Origin: Saccharothrix sp.
GTDB lineage: Bacteria > Actinomycetota > Actinomycetes > Mycobacteriales > Pseudonocardiaceae
DNA length: 64,000 bases
Reading direction: 5' to 3'
NCBI RefSeq assembly: GCF_031180885.1
Contig: NZ_JAPSLK010000017.1
Location: forward strand, 1 to 64,000
Part shown: positions 33,996-42,529 of the stretch, in pieces
Layout of the letters: every line of letters starts with the position of its first letter
Position numbering within the stretch: the first letter of the stretch is position 1
Notes under the pieces: model-generated
What the model was told of the DNA's origin: nothing
The model's input: the letters and a program-made list of their open reading frames with translations, nothing else
The model's database searches: none
Translations under genes and position numbers: made by a program

Positions 33996-34529
33996 ATGAC
34001 GATCACGATCCTGGGCATCGCGGGCAGCCTGCGCGGCCAGTCGTTCAACCGCAGGCTGCTGGCCGCCGCCCGGCACGAGCTGCCACCCGGCGCCGAACTG
34101 GTGGTGTGGGACGACCTGGCCACCGTGCCCCCGTTCGACGAGGACGCCGAGGAAGCGCCCGGCGAGGCGGTCGCGGGCCTGCGCAAGGCCGTCGCCGAGG
34201 CGCACGCGGTGCTCATCTCGACCCCCGAGTACAACAACTCCCTGCCCGGTCAGCTGAAGAACGCGCTGGACTGGGCGTCCCGGCCCTACGGCGCAGGTGT
34301 GCTGACCGGCAAGCCCGTCGCCGTCGTCGGCGCGAGCCCCGGTCCGCTCGGCGCGGTGTCCGCGCAGGCCGACGCCCGCCGCGTCCTGGCCACCGCCGGT
34401 GCCCGGGTGCTGCCCGGCCAGGTCGCCGTCGGGGACGCGTTCCGCCGGTTCGACGAGCACGGCCGGCTGCTCGACCACGACCTGCGCTCCGCGCTCGCCG
34501 ACCTGCTCAAGGCGCTGGTGCCCGCGTGA
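33996..34529 (+). CDS. NADPH-dependent FMN reductase family protein
   Basis: A 177-aa flavodoxin-fold oxidoreductase. TILGIAGSLRGQSFNRRLL is the phosphate loop for FMN; ISTPEYNNSLPGQLKNALDWASRP is the signature of the NADPH:FMN/azoreductase group; VAVVGASPGPLGAVSAQADARRVL follows. It reduces free FMN, quinones or azo/nitro compounds. ATG 33996 is chosen over GTG 33990 because it begins MTITILGIAGS directly. The stop overlaps the start of the next MFS gene (GTGA), so the two are coupled, suggesting reduction plus export of a toxic compound. Confidence 0.88.
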   Translation: MTITILGIAGSLRGQSFNRRLLAAARHELPPGAELVVWDDLATVPPFDEDAEEAPGEAVAGLRKAVAEAHAVLISTPEYNNSLPGQLKNALDWASRPYGAGVLTGKPVAVVGASPGPLGAVSAQADARRVLATAGARVLPGQVAVGDAFRRFDEHGRLLDHDLRSALADLLKALVPA

Positions 34530-35818
34530 CCCGCTGGGGCGCCGTGCTGGCGGTGGCGCTGTCGGTGGTGCTCGCGGCGCTGGACCTGACCGCCGTGGTG
34601 GTGGCGCTGCCGGTGATGGGGGAGGACCTGGGCGCGGGGCCGACCGTGACCCAGTGGGTCCTGCACGCCTACAACCTGCCGATGGTCGCGCTGAGCATCC
34701 CGGCCGGCCGGTGGCTGGACCGGGTGGGGCACCGGCCCGCGTACCTGCTTTCCGTCATCGGCTTCGGCGTGGCGAGCCTGGCGATCGCGCTGGCCCCGAC
34801 CGCCGGGCTGGTGCTCGCGGGTCGGGCGGTGCAGGGCCTGTTCAGCGCGTTGATCGGGGCGGTGACGATGCCGGTGATCGGCGCGGCGGTCCTCCCGCGG
34901 CACCGGGGGCGGGCGATGAGCCTGGTGCTGACGCTGATCCCGTTGAGCGGGGTGGCGGGGCCGGCGCTGGGCGGGGTGCTGACCGACGCGTTCGGGTGGC
35001 GGTCGGTGTTCCTGATCAACGTGCCGGTGGTGCTGGTGGCCGCGCTGGTCGGGTTGCGGACGATCCCGCGCTCGGACTTGGGGCTGCCGTGGCCGGGCAA
35101 GCGCTTGCTGCTGGAGGCGGCGGTCGTCGGTGTCGGGGCGACGGCGTTGTTCGTGCACGTGTACCTGCTGCCGGTGGCTGTGGTCGCGCTCGTGGTGTGG
35201 CTGCGGCTGCCGGAGGCGCGTCCGGTGCGGGACATGCTGCGCAGGCCCCGGCTGAGCCTGGCGCTGACGTCGATGCCGTTGATCATCGTCGGCATCGCGG
35301 CGCTGAACTTCGTCGTGCCCTACCTGATCGCCGACCGGCCGGCGGTCGTCATCGGCTTGGCGGTGCTGTCGATGTCGGCGGGCATGGCGGTGTTCTCGCC
35401 GCTCGCGGGCGTGCTCGCGGACCGGTTCGGCGCGGTCCCGGTGGCGGCGGTCGGCTCGGTCGTCGCCATGATCGGCACCGTTCTCCTGCTGCCCGTGGAC
35501 GCCGCGACCCCGACCGCGGACCTGGTCTGGCGGCTGGCCGTGCTCGGCGTCGGCCACGGCCTGTTCGCCGGCCCGAACGCCGCCGCGATCCTCGCCGAGA
35601 CCCCGCCGGACCTGGTCGGCACGTCCGGCGGCCTGACCTCGCTGCTGCGCACCCTGGGGTTCTCGGCCGGACCGGCCCTCGGCGCGGCGATCGGCGTGTT
35701 CACCCCCACGGTCGTGGCGTTGCTGGTGGTCACGGCACTGGGTATCACCGCGTCGGCCGCACAACTGCGGTGGTCCCATCGGGCGGATGATCTGCCGTTC
35801 GAGCGCCGGGCGAACTAG
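34526..35818 (+). CDS. MFS transporter, DHA2-like exporter
   Basis: A 430-aa transporter. The start VLAVALSVVLAALDLTAVVVALPVMGEDLG (D-x-T-V-V-x-x-A-L-P) is the motif of the EmrB/QacA drug-exporter family. The motif A loop is RWLDRVGHRPAYLL, and motif C-like GPALGGVLTDAFGWRSVFLINVP follows. At 430 aa it is shorter than the ~480-500 of 14-helix members, so it may have fewer helices. GTG 34526 overlaps the preceding FMN reductase stop by four bases. Substrate unknown; co-translation with a reductase hints at detoxification. Confidence 0.85.
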   Translation: MTRWGAVLAVALSVVLAALDLTAVVVALPVMGEDLGAGPTVTQWVLHAYNLPMVALSIPAGRWLDRVGHRPAYLLSVIGFGVASLAIALAPTAGLVLAGRAVQGLFSALIGAVTMPVIGAAVLPRHRGRAMSLVLTLIPLSGVAGPALGGVLTDAFGWRSVFLINVPVVLVAALVGLRTIPRSDLGLPWPGKRLLLEAAVVGVGATALFVHVYLLPVAVVALVVWLRLPEARPVRDMLRRPRLSLALTSMPLIIVGIAALNFVVPYLIADRPAVVIGLAVLSMSAGMAVFSPLAGVLADRFGAVPVAAVGSVVAMIGTVLLLPVDAATPTADLVWRLAVLGVGHGLFAGPNAAAILAETPPDLVGTSGGLTSLLRTLGFSAGPALGAAIGVFTPTVVALLVVTALGITASAAQLRWSHRADDLPFERRAN

Positions 35819-35865
35819 CCTGAGGTGGGTAGCACCGGATCTGGCTCGGATCAGGGAGGCGCCAC

Positions 35866-36294
35866 ATGAGGATCGCTGACGTCCTGCGGACCAAGGGCTC
35901 GGCCGTCGCGACGGTCGGGACGAGAGCGTCGGTGGCTGAGCTGGTAGCCGCCCTCGCCGAGCACAACGTGGGCGCGATGGTCGTCGTCGGACCGGACGGC
36001 ATCGCGGGCATCGTGTCCGAACGGGACGTCGTCCGCAGGCTGCACGACCGCGGCCCGGCCCTGCTGGAGTCGCCGGTCGAGGAGATCATGACGACCGAGG
36101 TCTTCACCTGCTCCCCGAAGGACTCGGTGGAAAGCCTGTCGGTCCTGATGACCGAACGCCGGATCCGCCACGTGCCGGTGGTGGCCGACGGGCAGTTGGT
36201 CGGCATCGTCAGCATCGGCGACGTGGTGAAGAGCCGCATCAGCCAACTGGAAGAAGACCAGGACCAGCTGACCGCTTACATCGTTCAAGGCTGA
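35866..36294 (+). CDS. CBS-domain protein
   Basis: A 142-aa protein made only of a CBS pair (Bateman module). CBS1 covers ~7-60 (ASVAELVAALAEHNVGAMVVV, GIAGIVSERDVVRRLHDRG) and CBS2 ~75-130 (CSPKDSVESLSVLMTERRIRHVPVV, GQLVGIVSIGDVVKSRI). Such stand-alone proteins bind AMP, ATP or NAD and resemble M. tuberculosis HRP1 in plan, but no zinc Cys are seen. ATG 35866 follows AGGGAGG. It is a single-gene unit ended by a strong hairpin; the partner enzyme is unknown. Confidence 0.88.
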   Translation: MRIADVLRTKGSAVATVGTRASVAELVAALAEHNVGAMVVVGPDGIAGIVSERDVVRRLHDRGPALLESPVEEIMTTEVFTCSPKDSVESLSVLMTERRIRHVPVVADGQLVGIVSIGDVVKSRISQLEEDQDQLTAYIVQG

Positions 36295-36304
36295 TCCGGG
36301 CTCG

Positions 36305-36340
36305 ATGCCGCGCTGCGCTTCTCCACGCGCAGCGCGGCAT
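36305..36340. terminator. Terminator after the CBS gene
   Basis: ATGCCGCGCTGCGC (36305-36318) pairs with GCGCAGCGCGGCAT (36327-36340). The perfect stem lies between two converging reading frames. Confidence 0.9.
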
Positions 36341-36366
36341 TCGCGCTGAATAAGGATCGGTCGGAG

Positions 36367-38273
36367 TCACGCCTTGTCTGCCGCCAGGTCGGCTGCCTGG
36401 GCGCGTGCGGTTTCGGCGGCTGGGTCGTTGAACGCCTCCAGCAGGGTCAGGGCCTCCAACGCCGGTTCTCGGGCGTCCTCCACGGCTCCGGACCCGCGCA
36501 GTGCTCGTGCGAGGTTCGTCAAGGCGGTGGCGAGCAGCCAGGGGTTCTCCGCGTCCCGCAGCGCGGATACGGCCATGCGGTGGAAGCGCGTGGCGTCCTC
36601 GTGACGGCCCAGTTGCGTGTATGCCTCGCCGGTCACGTCGAGGGCGACAGCCTCCCGGACGCGGTCGCCGAAGCGGCGTTGCATCGTCGCCGACCGCTGG
36701 AGTGCCGTGAGTGCGTGGTCCGGGTGGCCCAGGCCGCATTGGACGCGGGCCGACTCGACCAGCCAGAGCGCCTCGGCCACCGGGTACTCGTCAGCGCGGG
36801 CGAGCGTCAGGGCGTGGTCGATCGCCTCCAGCGCTTCGGTGAAGCGGCCCTGGCCGCGCAGTGCGCCGCTCAACCCGTGCAGGCAGTCGCCCTCGCAGAT
36901 CCGGTCGCCGATCACCCGGTAGACCTCGAGGGCCCACCGGAGCCGTCGCTCCGCTTCCGCCCACCGGCCGGCGTCGAGGTGGACCTGGGCGATGTTGGTG
37001 GTCGAAACGGCCGACCAGTAGTCGCTGTCCAATCGACCGGCGATGTCGCGAGCCTCCTCGAAGCAGTGGAGTGCGTCGTCCAGGTCTCGGCGTCGCAGGA
37101 AGGCCAGGCCCAGCGCGTTGACTGAGGAGAGGGTGCCGGGCAGGTCGTCCAGGTCCCGCCTGATCGACAGGGCGGTGCGGTGGTACCCGATGCCCTCGCG
37201 CACGGCACCGGACTGGACCTTGGCCTTGCCGAGGCTCTCCAGGATCTCGGCCTCGCCGGCGCGGTCCCCGAGCATGCGAACTGAGCGCAGCGCGACCTCG
37301 CCGGTCAAGGCGGAACAGCTTGCCCGCGTCCTTGGTCAGGGCCCGGTACGACCACGCGAACACGGCTCGGACGGCGTCCGCGTCGTCATCGTCGGCGGTG
37401 AGCGCGTCCCACAGCATCGACTCGTCGCGCAGTTCCGCGATCAGCGCGTGCAGCGGCATGTGGGGGCGGCTGGCCGCGCGTTCCGCGGCGATGCACAGCG
37501 CCAGCGGCAGCCGTGCGCACAGTCCCGCCAGTTCCCGCAGCTCGGCCGGGTCGTCCCGGCGGGCGGTACCCGGCGGTCACGCCCTGGAGCAGTTCGATCG
37601 ACTGTTCCTCGGACAGCACGCCCAGGCTGACCCGGTGCGCGCCGTCCCGGGCCACCAGCCCGGACAACCTGCTGCGGCTGGTGATCAGGACCAGGCAGCC
37701 CGCCGTCCCGGGCAGCAGCGGGCGGACCTGCGCCACGCTGGACGCGTTGTCCAGCACGACCAGGATGCGCCGGTCGGCGAGCAGCGACCGGTAGGCGGCG
37801 GCACGGGCTTCGGGATCAGCCGGGATCGACTCGGCCGGCACCTGGAGGGCGCCGAGGAACCGTTCGAGGGCCTGGTGCGGGGTCACCGGTGGGCCGGGGT
37901 CGTAGCCGTGGAGGTTGACGTAGAGCTGCCCGTCGGGGAACCGGTCCACCACCCGGTGCGCCCAATGCACCGCCAGCGACGTCTTCCCGACGCCGGCGGT
38001 CCCGACCAGGATGCACAGCGCCAACGACCGTTCGGGACCGGAGCCGTCGCCGAGGAGGCGGTCGAGCCGGTCCAGGTCGTCGACCCGGTTGACGAAGCCC
38101 CGGACGTCGGCGGGCAGTTGCCGGGGCGGGTCCCGGCGGCCGCGGTGACCGCCGTAGAAGTGCACGCCGCCGCTGACGTCTCGGGCCTGGACGATCTCAT
38201 CGGCGCTGCCCGAGACCTCGTTGGACTGGTCCGGCCGGTCGGCGTTCCCCGCGATGTCGAGACCCCCTGCCGA
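36367..38273 (-). pseudogene. Broken NB-ARC/TPR regulator (AfsR-like), internal deletion plus frameshift
   Basis: Three pieces in three frames are recognised on the minus strand. Piece 1 (38273-~37560) has NEVSGSADEIVQARDVSGG, LPADVRGFVNRVDDLDRLD, the P-loop VGTAGVGKTSLAVHWAHRV and Walker B RILVVLDNAS. A +1 shift near 37560 leads to piece 2 (~37560-37310), DDPAELRELAGLCARLPLAL to FAWSYRALTKDAGKLFRL. That breaks into piece 3 (37310-36367), the TPR part (TGEVALRSVRMLGDRAGEAE onward). About 200-300 residues (winged helix and linker) normally between pieces 2 and 3 are missing. Piece 1 also lacks an ATG/GTG before 38165. The gene is probably dead; the shift alone could be a sequencing error, but the deletion could not. 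Confidence 0.8.
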
Positions 38274-38876
38274 TCAGCGTGCGCCGGGCGGGCGCAGCCC
38301 CGCGATCTCGCGGTCGAAGAAGTCGGCGATGTCCTCGGACCGGTCGAACAACGCGACGAACACACCCCGCCAGCGCGCGACCTGCTCCCGCTCGGTCGAC
38401 CGGATCGCGCCCGTGGCCACGCCATCGTCGTCGTAGAGCACCTGGTAGACCACCGCTTCGTCGATGCCGACGACCTCCGGCAGCGCTCCGCCTGCTTCGT
38501 GCGGTGCGACCAGGTCGTGACCGGCCACGCGGATCAGCTCGCCGAGTTCCCGCCGCTGGCGCAGGGAGTTCAGCTCCCAGATCAGGTAGGGGCTGACGGG
38601 TTGCTCCACCACCCGGACGCGCCGGACGTCCAACCCGCGTTCGGCGAGCTGCTCGTGGTACTCGCGCAGCGCGGGCTTGCGCTCGTCGATCAGCCGAAGT
38701 GCTTCCGCCCAATCGCCGCGGGCGAACGCGTCGTAGCTGGCGCTGCCCTGCTCGACGAACGTCTGCCGCCGTTCCAGCTTCCAGCAGTCGGCTGCCGGCC
38801 CTTCGAAGCGCTCGGTGAAGTCCGCGATGTAGTCGTCCAGGGAGAGGCGGTCACCGGTCACCGCGTTGTCGCTCAA
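38274..38876 (-). CDS. DUF6879-type protein
   Basis: A 200-aa protein. SLDDYIADFTERFEGPAADCWKLERRQTFVEQGSASYDAFARGDW is a helical N-terminus; LDVRRVRVVEQPVSPYLIWELN is the beta core seen in actinobacterial DUF6879 proteins; the end is helical (WRGVFVALFDRSEDIADFFDRE). These genes are numerous in actinomycetes beside regulators and tiny proteins; function unknown. TTG 38876 overlaps the stop of the preceding gene by four bases. It lies directly upstream of the broken NB-ARC gene, whose frame begins at this gene's stop, so all three were probably one operon. Confidence 0.7.
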   Translation of the reverse strand: MSDNAVTGDRLSLDDYIADFTERFEGPAADCWKLERRQTFVEQGSASYDAFARGDWAEALRLIDERKPALREYHEQLAERGLDVRRVRVVEQPVSPYLIWELNSLRQRRELGELIRVAGHDLVAPHEAGGALPEVVGIDEAVVYQVLYDDDGVATGAIRSTEREQVARWRGVFVALFDRSEDIADFFDREIAGLRPPGAR

Positions 38877-39136
38877 GGGATGTCGACCTTCGCTGCGCGC
38901 ATCATGTTGCCGGGGATGACGACGAGTCGTTCGTCGGGGCCGACGTGGACGCCGTCGGGAAGCCGGGTGGCGTACTGGGTGGTGAGGTCGCGCCCGATCA
39001 CGACGACGTCACCGTTGTCGAGTTCCCAGATGTCCGGGCACGTCGGCGTGTTGTCGGTGTTCCCCAATTCGGCCGCTGTCTTGCCCAACCGTCGGCTGAA
39101 ACCCGCCGTCGGATCGGCCTCCCACGGTCGAGGCAT
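38873..39136 (-). CDS. Small actinobacterial protein, 87 aa
   Basis: It begins MPRPWEADPTAGFSRRLG and carries a compact domain TCPDIWELDNGDVVVIGRDL ... RLPDGVHVGPDERLVVIPG. Small proteins with CPDIWEL..GD..VIG and a later GERLVVIP-like segment recur beside DUF6879 and helix-turn-helix genes in actinomycetes, as I recall them. ATG 39136 has AGCGGAGG about 8 bases upstream. It overlaps the DUF6879 gene, heading the operon. It might be a small partner of the regulator below; role unknown. Confidence 0.65.
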   Translation of the reverse strand: MPRPWEADPTAGFSRRLGKTAAELGNTDNTPTCPDIWELDNGDVVVIGRDLTTQYATRLPDGVHVGPDERLVVIPGNMMRAAKVDIP

Positions 39137-39249
39137 TGTCGACCTCCGCTGTTCAGTTGGTGACTGTCCGGCAGTCCTATGGGTGCGGACAGTTATCGGA
39201 GCCGCAACAATGCGGTCCACCCTCGCCGGTTCACCTGATCGGAGAACTG

Positions 39250-39786
39250 TTAATCGTGGGTGCGGTGGTAGTGGCGGCTTACTCGGGCTCGGTTGCCGCA
39301 GGAGGGTTTGCACCACTGTTGTTTCGGGTGGGTGCGGACGAAGTAGCGGATGCACCTGGGGGACGGGCAGGCGCGTAGGTCGTCGCGTGTTTCGCCGGCC
39401 AGGAGTTCGATCGCGGACGTGGCCAGGTCGGCCAGGAGGCGTTCGCCGGGGGTCGCGGTGTCGACGTAGTGGAGCGTGGGCGGGGTACCCCAGTGGAGTT
39501 GGGCGGATCTGGGGGCGGCGGCTGCCCTGGTGTTGACCAGGTGGAGGGCCTCGTCCAGCGGGCGCAGGTACGGCGTGTCGATGCGGGGGCCGGCGTTCGA
39601 GGCGTGGGCGAAGAGGGAGCGGATGGCCCAGCGGAGGTCGGTGACGGCGTGCAGGAGGTCCTCGGTCGCGGGTGTGCCGGACCACGCGGTCAGGGCCTCC
39701 ACCGTCGACAGGGCGTCTTCGAGGCCGCCGTGGCCGTCGTGGCGCACCGTGGCGGCGAACTCCAGCGCGCGATTCATCCTCCTCAT
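39250..39786 (-). CDS. CGNR zinc-finger (ABATE-domain) regulator
   Basis: A 178-aa protein. The N-terminal ~125 residues are the helical ABATE-like ligand domain. The C-terminal zinc finger reads LRACPSPRCIRYFVRTHPKQ then WCKPSCGNRARVSRHYHR, with four Cys and the CGNR signature. Such proteins are thought to be stress- or ligand-responsive DNA binders. ATG 39786 is used; ATG 39777 (MNRALEF) is possible, with AGGAGG immediately before it. It is divergent from a mycothiol-type DinB enzyme across a 73-bp gap with a CCTAATGG...CCATTAGG dyad, so probably controls itself and that gene. Confidence 0.85.
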   Translation of the reverse strand: MRRMNRALEFAATVRHDGHGGLEDALSTVEALTAWSGTPATEDLLHAVTDLRWAIRSLFAHASNAGPRIDTPYLRPLDEALHLVNTRAAAAPRSAQLHWGTPPTLHYVDTATPGERLLADLATSAIELLAGETRDDLRACPSPRCIRYFVRTHPKQQWCKPSCGNRARVSRHYHRTHD

Positions 39787-39852
39787 CCTAATGGACTTCG
39801 GGTGGGTGAACCGCTAGGTTGCCTAACGGCTTAACGTATCAATCCCATTAGG
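39787..39852. promoter_or_regulatory. Putative operator region of the CGNR regulator
   Basis: CCTAATGG (39787-39794) and CCATTAGG (39845-39852) form a perfect 8-bp inverted repeat, one arm next to each start codon. A central TAGG-ttg-CCTA lies near 39815. Spacing suggests looping or two half-sites. Confidence 0.5.
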
Positions 39853-39859
39853 GGGAGTC

Positions 39860-40510
39860 GTGACGATCACTGGGGCCGCGTTGGACGCGCACCGCCGGCT
39901 GGGCGAACTGGTCGCCGGGCTGACCGACGACCGGGTCCGCGAGCCGTCCGTCCTGCCCGGCTGGACCCGTGGGCACGTGTTGGCGCACATCGCGGGCGTC
40001 ACCGAGGCCATGGCCCGCCAGGCGGAGAACGAGGGCACCAAGCTGGAGCCCTACCCGGGTGGCCGGCCGGCGCGGGACGCGGCGATCGAGGAGCGGGCCG
40101 GGCGGTCGGCGGCCGAGCACCGAACCGCGATCGCGGCGGCCGTCGAGCGGCTGGAGAAGGCGTGGGACGGCGTGCGGGACTGGTCGACGCCGGTCGCCTA
40201 CCGCGACGGCACGCTGGAGGACACCGCCTACGCGGTCTGGCGCGAGATCGAGATCCACACGTTCGACCTCGGCCTCGGGCCGGTCACCTTCTCGCCCGAG
40301 TTCTGCGAGCACGCGGTGGACTTCCTGGCCAAGCGGGTCCCGGACGGCGTGCAGCTCATCCTCGCCTCACCGGGTCGCAAGTGGACGATCGGCACGGGTG
40401 AACCGCACGAACTGCGCGGCGAGGCGACCGATCTCGTGGTGTGGCTCGCGGGCCGCGAACCGCTGGGCGAGGTCACCGGGACGCGGCCGGAGCTGAACCC
40501 CTGGCCGTAG
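39860..40510 (+). CDS. Maleylpyruvate isomerase-family (mycothiol-dependent DinB fold) protein
   Basis: A 216-aa four-helix protein of the MDMPI/DinB_2 group. LPGWTRGHVLAHIAGVTEAM provides the first metal His pair region and WREIEIHTFDLGLG the later metal His, so the divalent-metal site looks intact. The C-terminal MDMPI_C-like part includes PGRKWTIGTGEP. Members use mycothiol for isomerisation or thiol transfer; the substrate here is unknown. GTG 39860 follows AGGGGGAG. Divergent from a CGNR regulator that may control it. Confidence 0.82.
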   Translation: MTITGAALDAHRRLGELVAGLTDDRVREPSVLPGWTRGHVLAHIAGVTEAMARQAENEGTKLEPYPGGRPARDAAIEERAGRSAAEHRTAIAAAVERLEKAWDGVRDWSTPVAYRDGTLEDTAYAVWREIEIHTFDLGLGPVTFSPEFCEHAVDFLAKRVPDGVQLILASPGRKWTIGTGEPHELRGEATDLVVWLAGREPLGEVTGTRPELNPWP

Positions 40511-40513
40511 GGA

Positions 40514-41710
40514 CTACATGCTCCACACGGACCGGGTGCGGGTGATCAGGACCGCTTGGACCACCAGACCCGCCACGGCGATCCACAACGCGGTCCGGTG
40601 GTCGAAGAGGCCTGCCAGCAGGCCTCCCAAAGGCGCCCCGACCACGATCATCGCCCGGTTCAGCGACCGGATCGTGGCGTTCATCCGGCCCTGGAGGTGG
40701 TCGGGCGTGATGGCCTGCCGGTAAGCCATCTCCGGCGGGCTGTCCACGCCCACGCCCAGGCCCCACACCAACTGGGCGGCCGACAGCACGACCAGGCCGG
40801 TCACGGTCGAGTCGGCGAACGGGACCAGCGCGTAGGCCACCGGCGTCATCCACCGGCCGAGCGAGATCACCCGTCCCGGACCGCCCAGCGCCGCCACCGC
40901 CCGGTTGGACAGGGACGCGCCGACGACCGTGCCGATCCCGCCCACCGCGAACGCGATGCCCAGCTCGAACGCCGAGAACCCCAGCACCTCGTACCCGAAC
41001 ACCAGGAACACCGTCGCCGCCAGCCCGTTGAACAGGAACCACATGTGCGACGTGACCGCCAACGGCCGCAGCACCGGGTGCCGGTACACCCACGCCAGCC
41101 CTTCGCGCAGCTCACGCCGCAGGTTCCGGCGTTCGGGCGGCACGACCTGCTCCTCCACCCGGAGGGTCGTCAGCACCAGCCCCGACACCAGGTAGGACAC
41201 CGCGTCCACGAGGATCGCCAGCGGCGCGCCGACGGCCGTGATCAGCACACCCGCCAGGGTCGGGCCGGCCGACTGCGCGGTCGCCCGGGTCTGCTCCATG
41301 CGGGCGTTGGCGGTGGTCAGCCAGGTCGCCGGCACCAGCTTCGGCAGGAACGACTGGTGCGCCGCGTCGTACCCCAGCGACAGCGCGCCGAACACCGTGA
41401 CCAGCGCGAACAGCACCGGCAGGGTCAGCGCGCCGGCCGCGTGCAGCACCGGCACCAGGCCCAGCACGACGAACCGCGCCAGGTCCGCCCCGACCAGGAT
41501 CGGCCACCGCCGGTACCGGTCCACCACCACGCCCGCCAGCAGGCCGAACAGCAGGTACGGCACCCACGGCGCGGACCGCAGCAGCCCCACCTCGAACTCG
41601 GACGCGGCCAACTCGTCCATCGCCAGGACGGCCAGCGCCAGCGTCGTGATGTGCGTGCCGACCAACGACACCGTGTCCGCGGCCCAGAACTTCGAGAATG
41701 TTCTTGTCAA
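40514..41710 (-). CDS. MFS transporter
   Basis: A 398-aa, 12-helix major facilitator. The start FSKFWAADTVSLVGTHITTLAL and the motif A loop GVVVDRYRRWPILVGADL are like those of the tandem pair at 12-14.5 kb, as is MAYRQAITPDHLQGRMNATI near the end. It thus belongs to the same exporter subgroup, though not adjacent. TTG 41710 is the only start giving the full first helix. Its stop converges four bases from the DinB-fold gene's stop. Substrate unknown. Confidence 0.82.
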   Translation of the reverse strand: MTRTFSKFWAADTVSLVGTHITTLALAVLAMDELAASEFEVGLLRSAPWVPYLLFGLLAGVVVDRYRRWPILVGADLARFVVLGLVPVLHAAGALTLPVLFALVTVFGALSLGYDAAHQSFLPKLVPATWLTTANARMEQTRATAQSAGPTLAGVLITAVGAPLAILVDAVSYLVSGLVLTTLRVEEQVVPPERRNLRRELREGLAWVYRHPVLRPLAVTSHMWFLFNGLAATVFLVFGYEVLGFSAFELGIAFAVGGIGTVVGASLSNRAVAALGGPGRVISLGRWMTPVAYALVPFADSTVTGLVVLSAAQLVWGLGVGVDSPPEMAYRQAITPDHLQGRMNATIRSLNRAMIVVGAPLGGLLAGLFDHRTALWIAVAGLVVQAVLITRTRSVWSM

Positions 41711-41773
41711 AGCGCCCCCTTGGGCAACAAGCTTGCCAAACCGCCGCGTGTCTTCGTGGTGGAAGGAGACGAC

Positions 41774-42529
41774 GTGGCACCAACCCGTCGTTCAGTGCTG
41801 GCAGGCATCGCGGCGTCGCCGCTGCTCATCGGAGGTGGCGTGGCGAACGCGGCCACATGGCGGCAGAAGTGGGCCGCCCAGGGCATGAGCGCCTTCGAGA
41901 GCATCGAGGACGACCGCGCCGACTCGCACCCCGGCGTCACGCACATCTACATGCAGGGCACCGACTACCGGTTCGACATGCACACACGTGACCGCGACAC
42001 GTCCACCGACCGGCAGCGCAACGAGGTCGCGGGCATGCGAACCAACGGCGCCAACGTCAACATCTACAAGGGCGAGACGTGGCGCTTCCGGTACTCGATG
42101 TTCATCCCCAGCTCGCTCCAGGCGACGACCACCTTCACGCACATCATGCAGACCAAGATGCCCGGCGTCGGGTCCGCTCCCGTGACGGTGATGTCGCTGC
42201 GCCGCACCAACGGCGTGCAGAAGATCGAGTTCAAGGTGGTCGAGGGCAACGTGCTGGTCGGCAACACCGACCTGGTCCCCCTGCACAACCGGTGGATCGA
42301 CACCGTGGTCGAGATCGGGGTCGGCGACGGCACGTCCGGCCGCGTGCGGTGGATCGTGCGCAGCGGCGGCACGACCGTGCTGGACAAGACCCGCACCGGC
42401 GTGGACACCTGGCTGGGCGACCGCCTGCGCCCGAAGTGGGGCATCTACCGGTCGCTCGGCGACACCTCCGGGTCGATCAAGAACTGCCACCTGCTGCTCC
42501 GCGATCTGCGGGCGGATAAATTCGAGTGA
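41774..42529 (+). CDS. Tat-exported polysaccharide-lyase-like protein
   Basis: A 251-aa protein with a twin-arginine signal, APTRRSVLAGIAASPLLIGG (residues ~2-21), probably cut after VANA. The mature protein is a beta jelly roll of the heparin-lyase/PL-like family: KGETWRFRYSMFIPSSLQAT, TFTHIMQTKMPGVGSAP, LHNRWIDTVVEIGVGDGT, DTWLGDRLRPKWGIYRSL. Such proteins cleave uronic-acid polysaccharides by beta-elimination; the exact substrate and catalytic residues are not determinable here. GTG 41774 has AAGGAG at a good distance. The stop overlaps the next gene by four bases. Confidence 0.78.
   Translation: MAPTRRSVLAGIAASPLLIGGGVANAATWRQKWAAQGMSAFESIEDDRADSHPGVTHIYMQGTDYRFDMHTRDRDTSTDRQRNEVAGMRTNGANVNIYKGETWRFRYSMFIPSSLQATTTFTHIMQTKMPGVGSAPVTVMSLRRTNGVQKIEFKVVEGNVLVGNTDLVPLHNRWIDTVVEIGVGDGTSGRVRWIVRSGGTTVLDKTRTGVDTWLGDRLRPKWGIYRSLGDTSGSIKNCHLLLRDLRADKFE

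Noticed and set aside
37550-37575. Programmed frameshift in the NB-ARC gene
   Set aside because: No slippery heptamer with a downstream pseudoknot is apparent, and a second break with missing domains lies 250 bp on. Simple decay is more likely.
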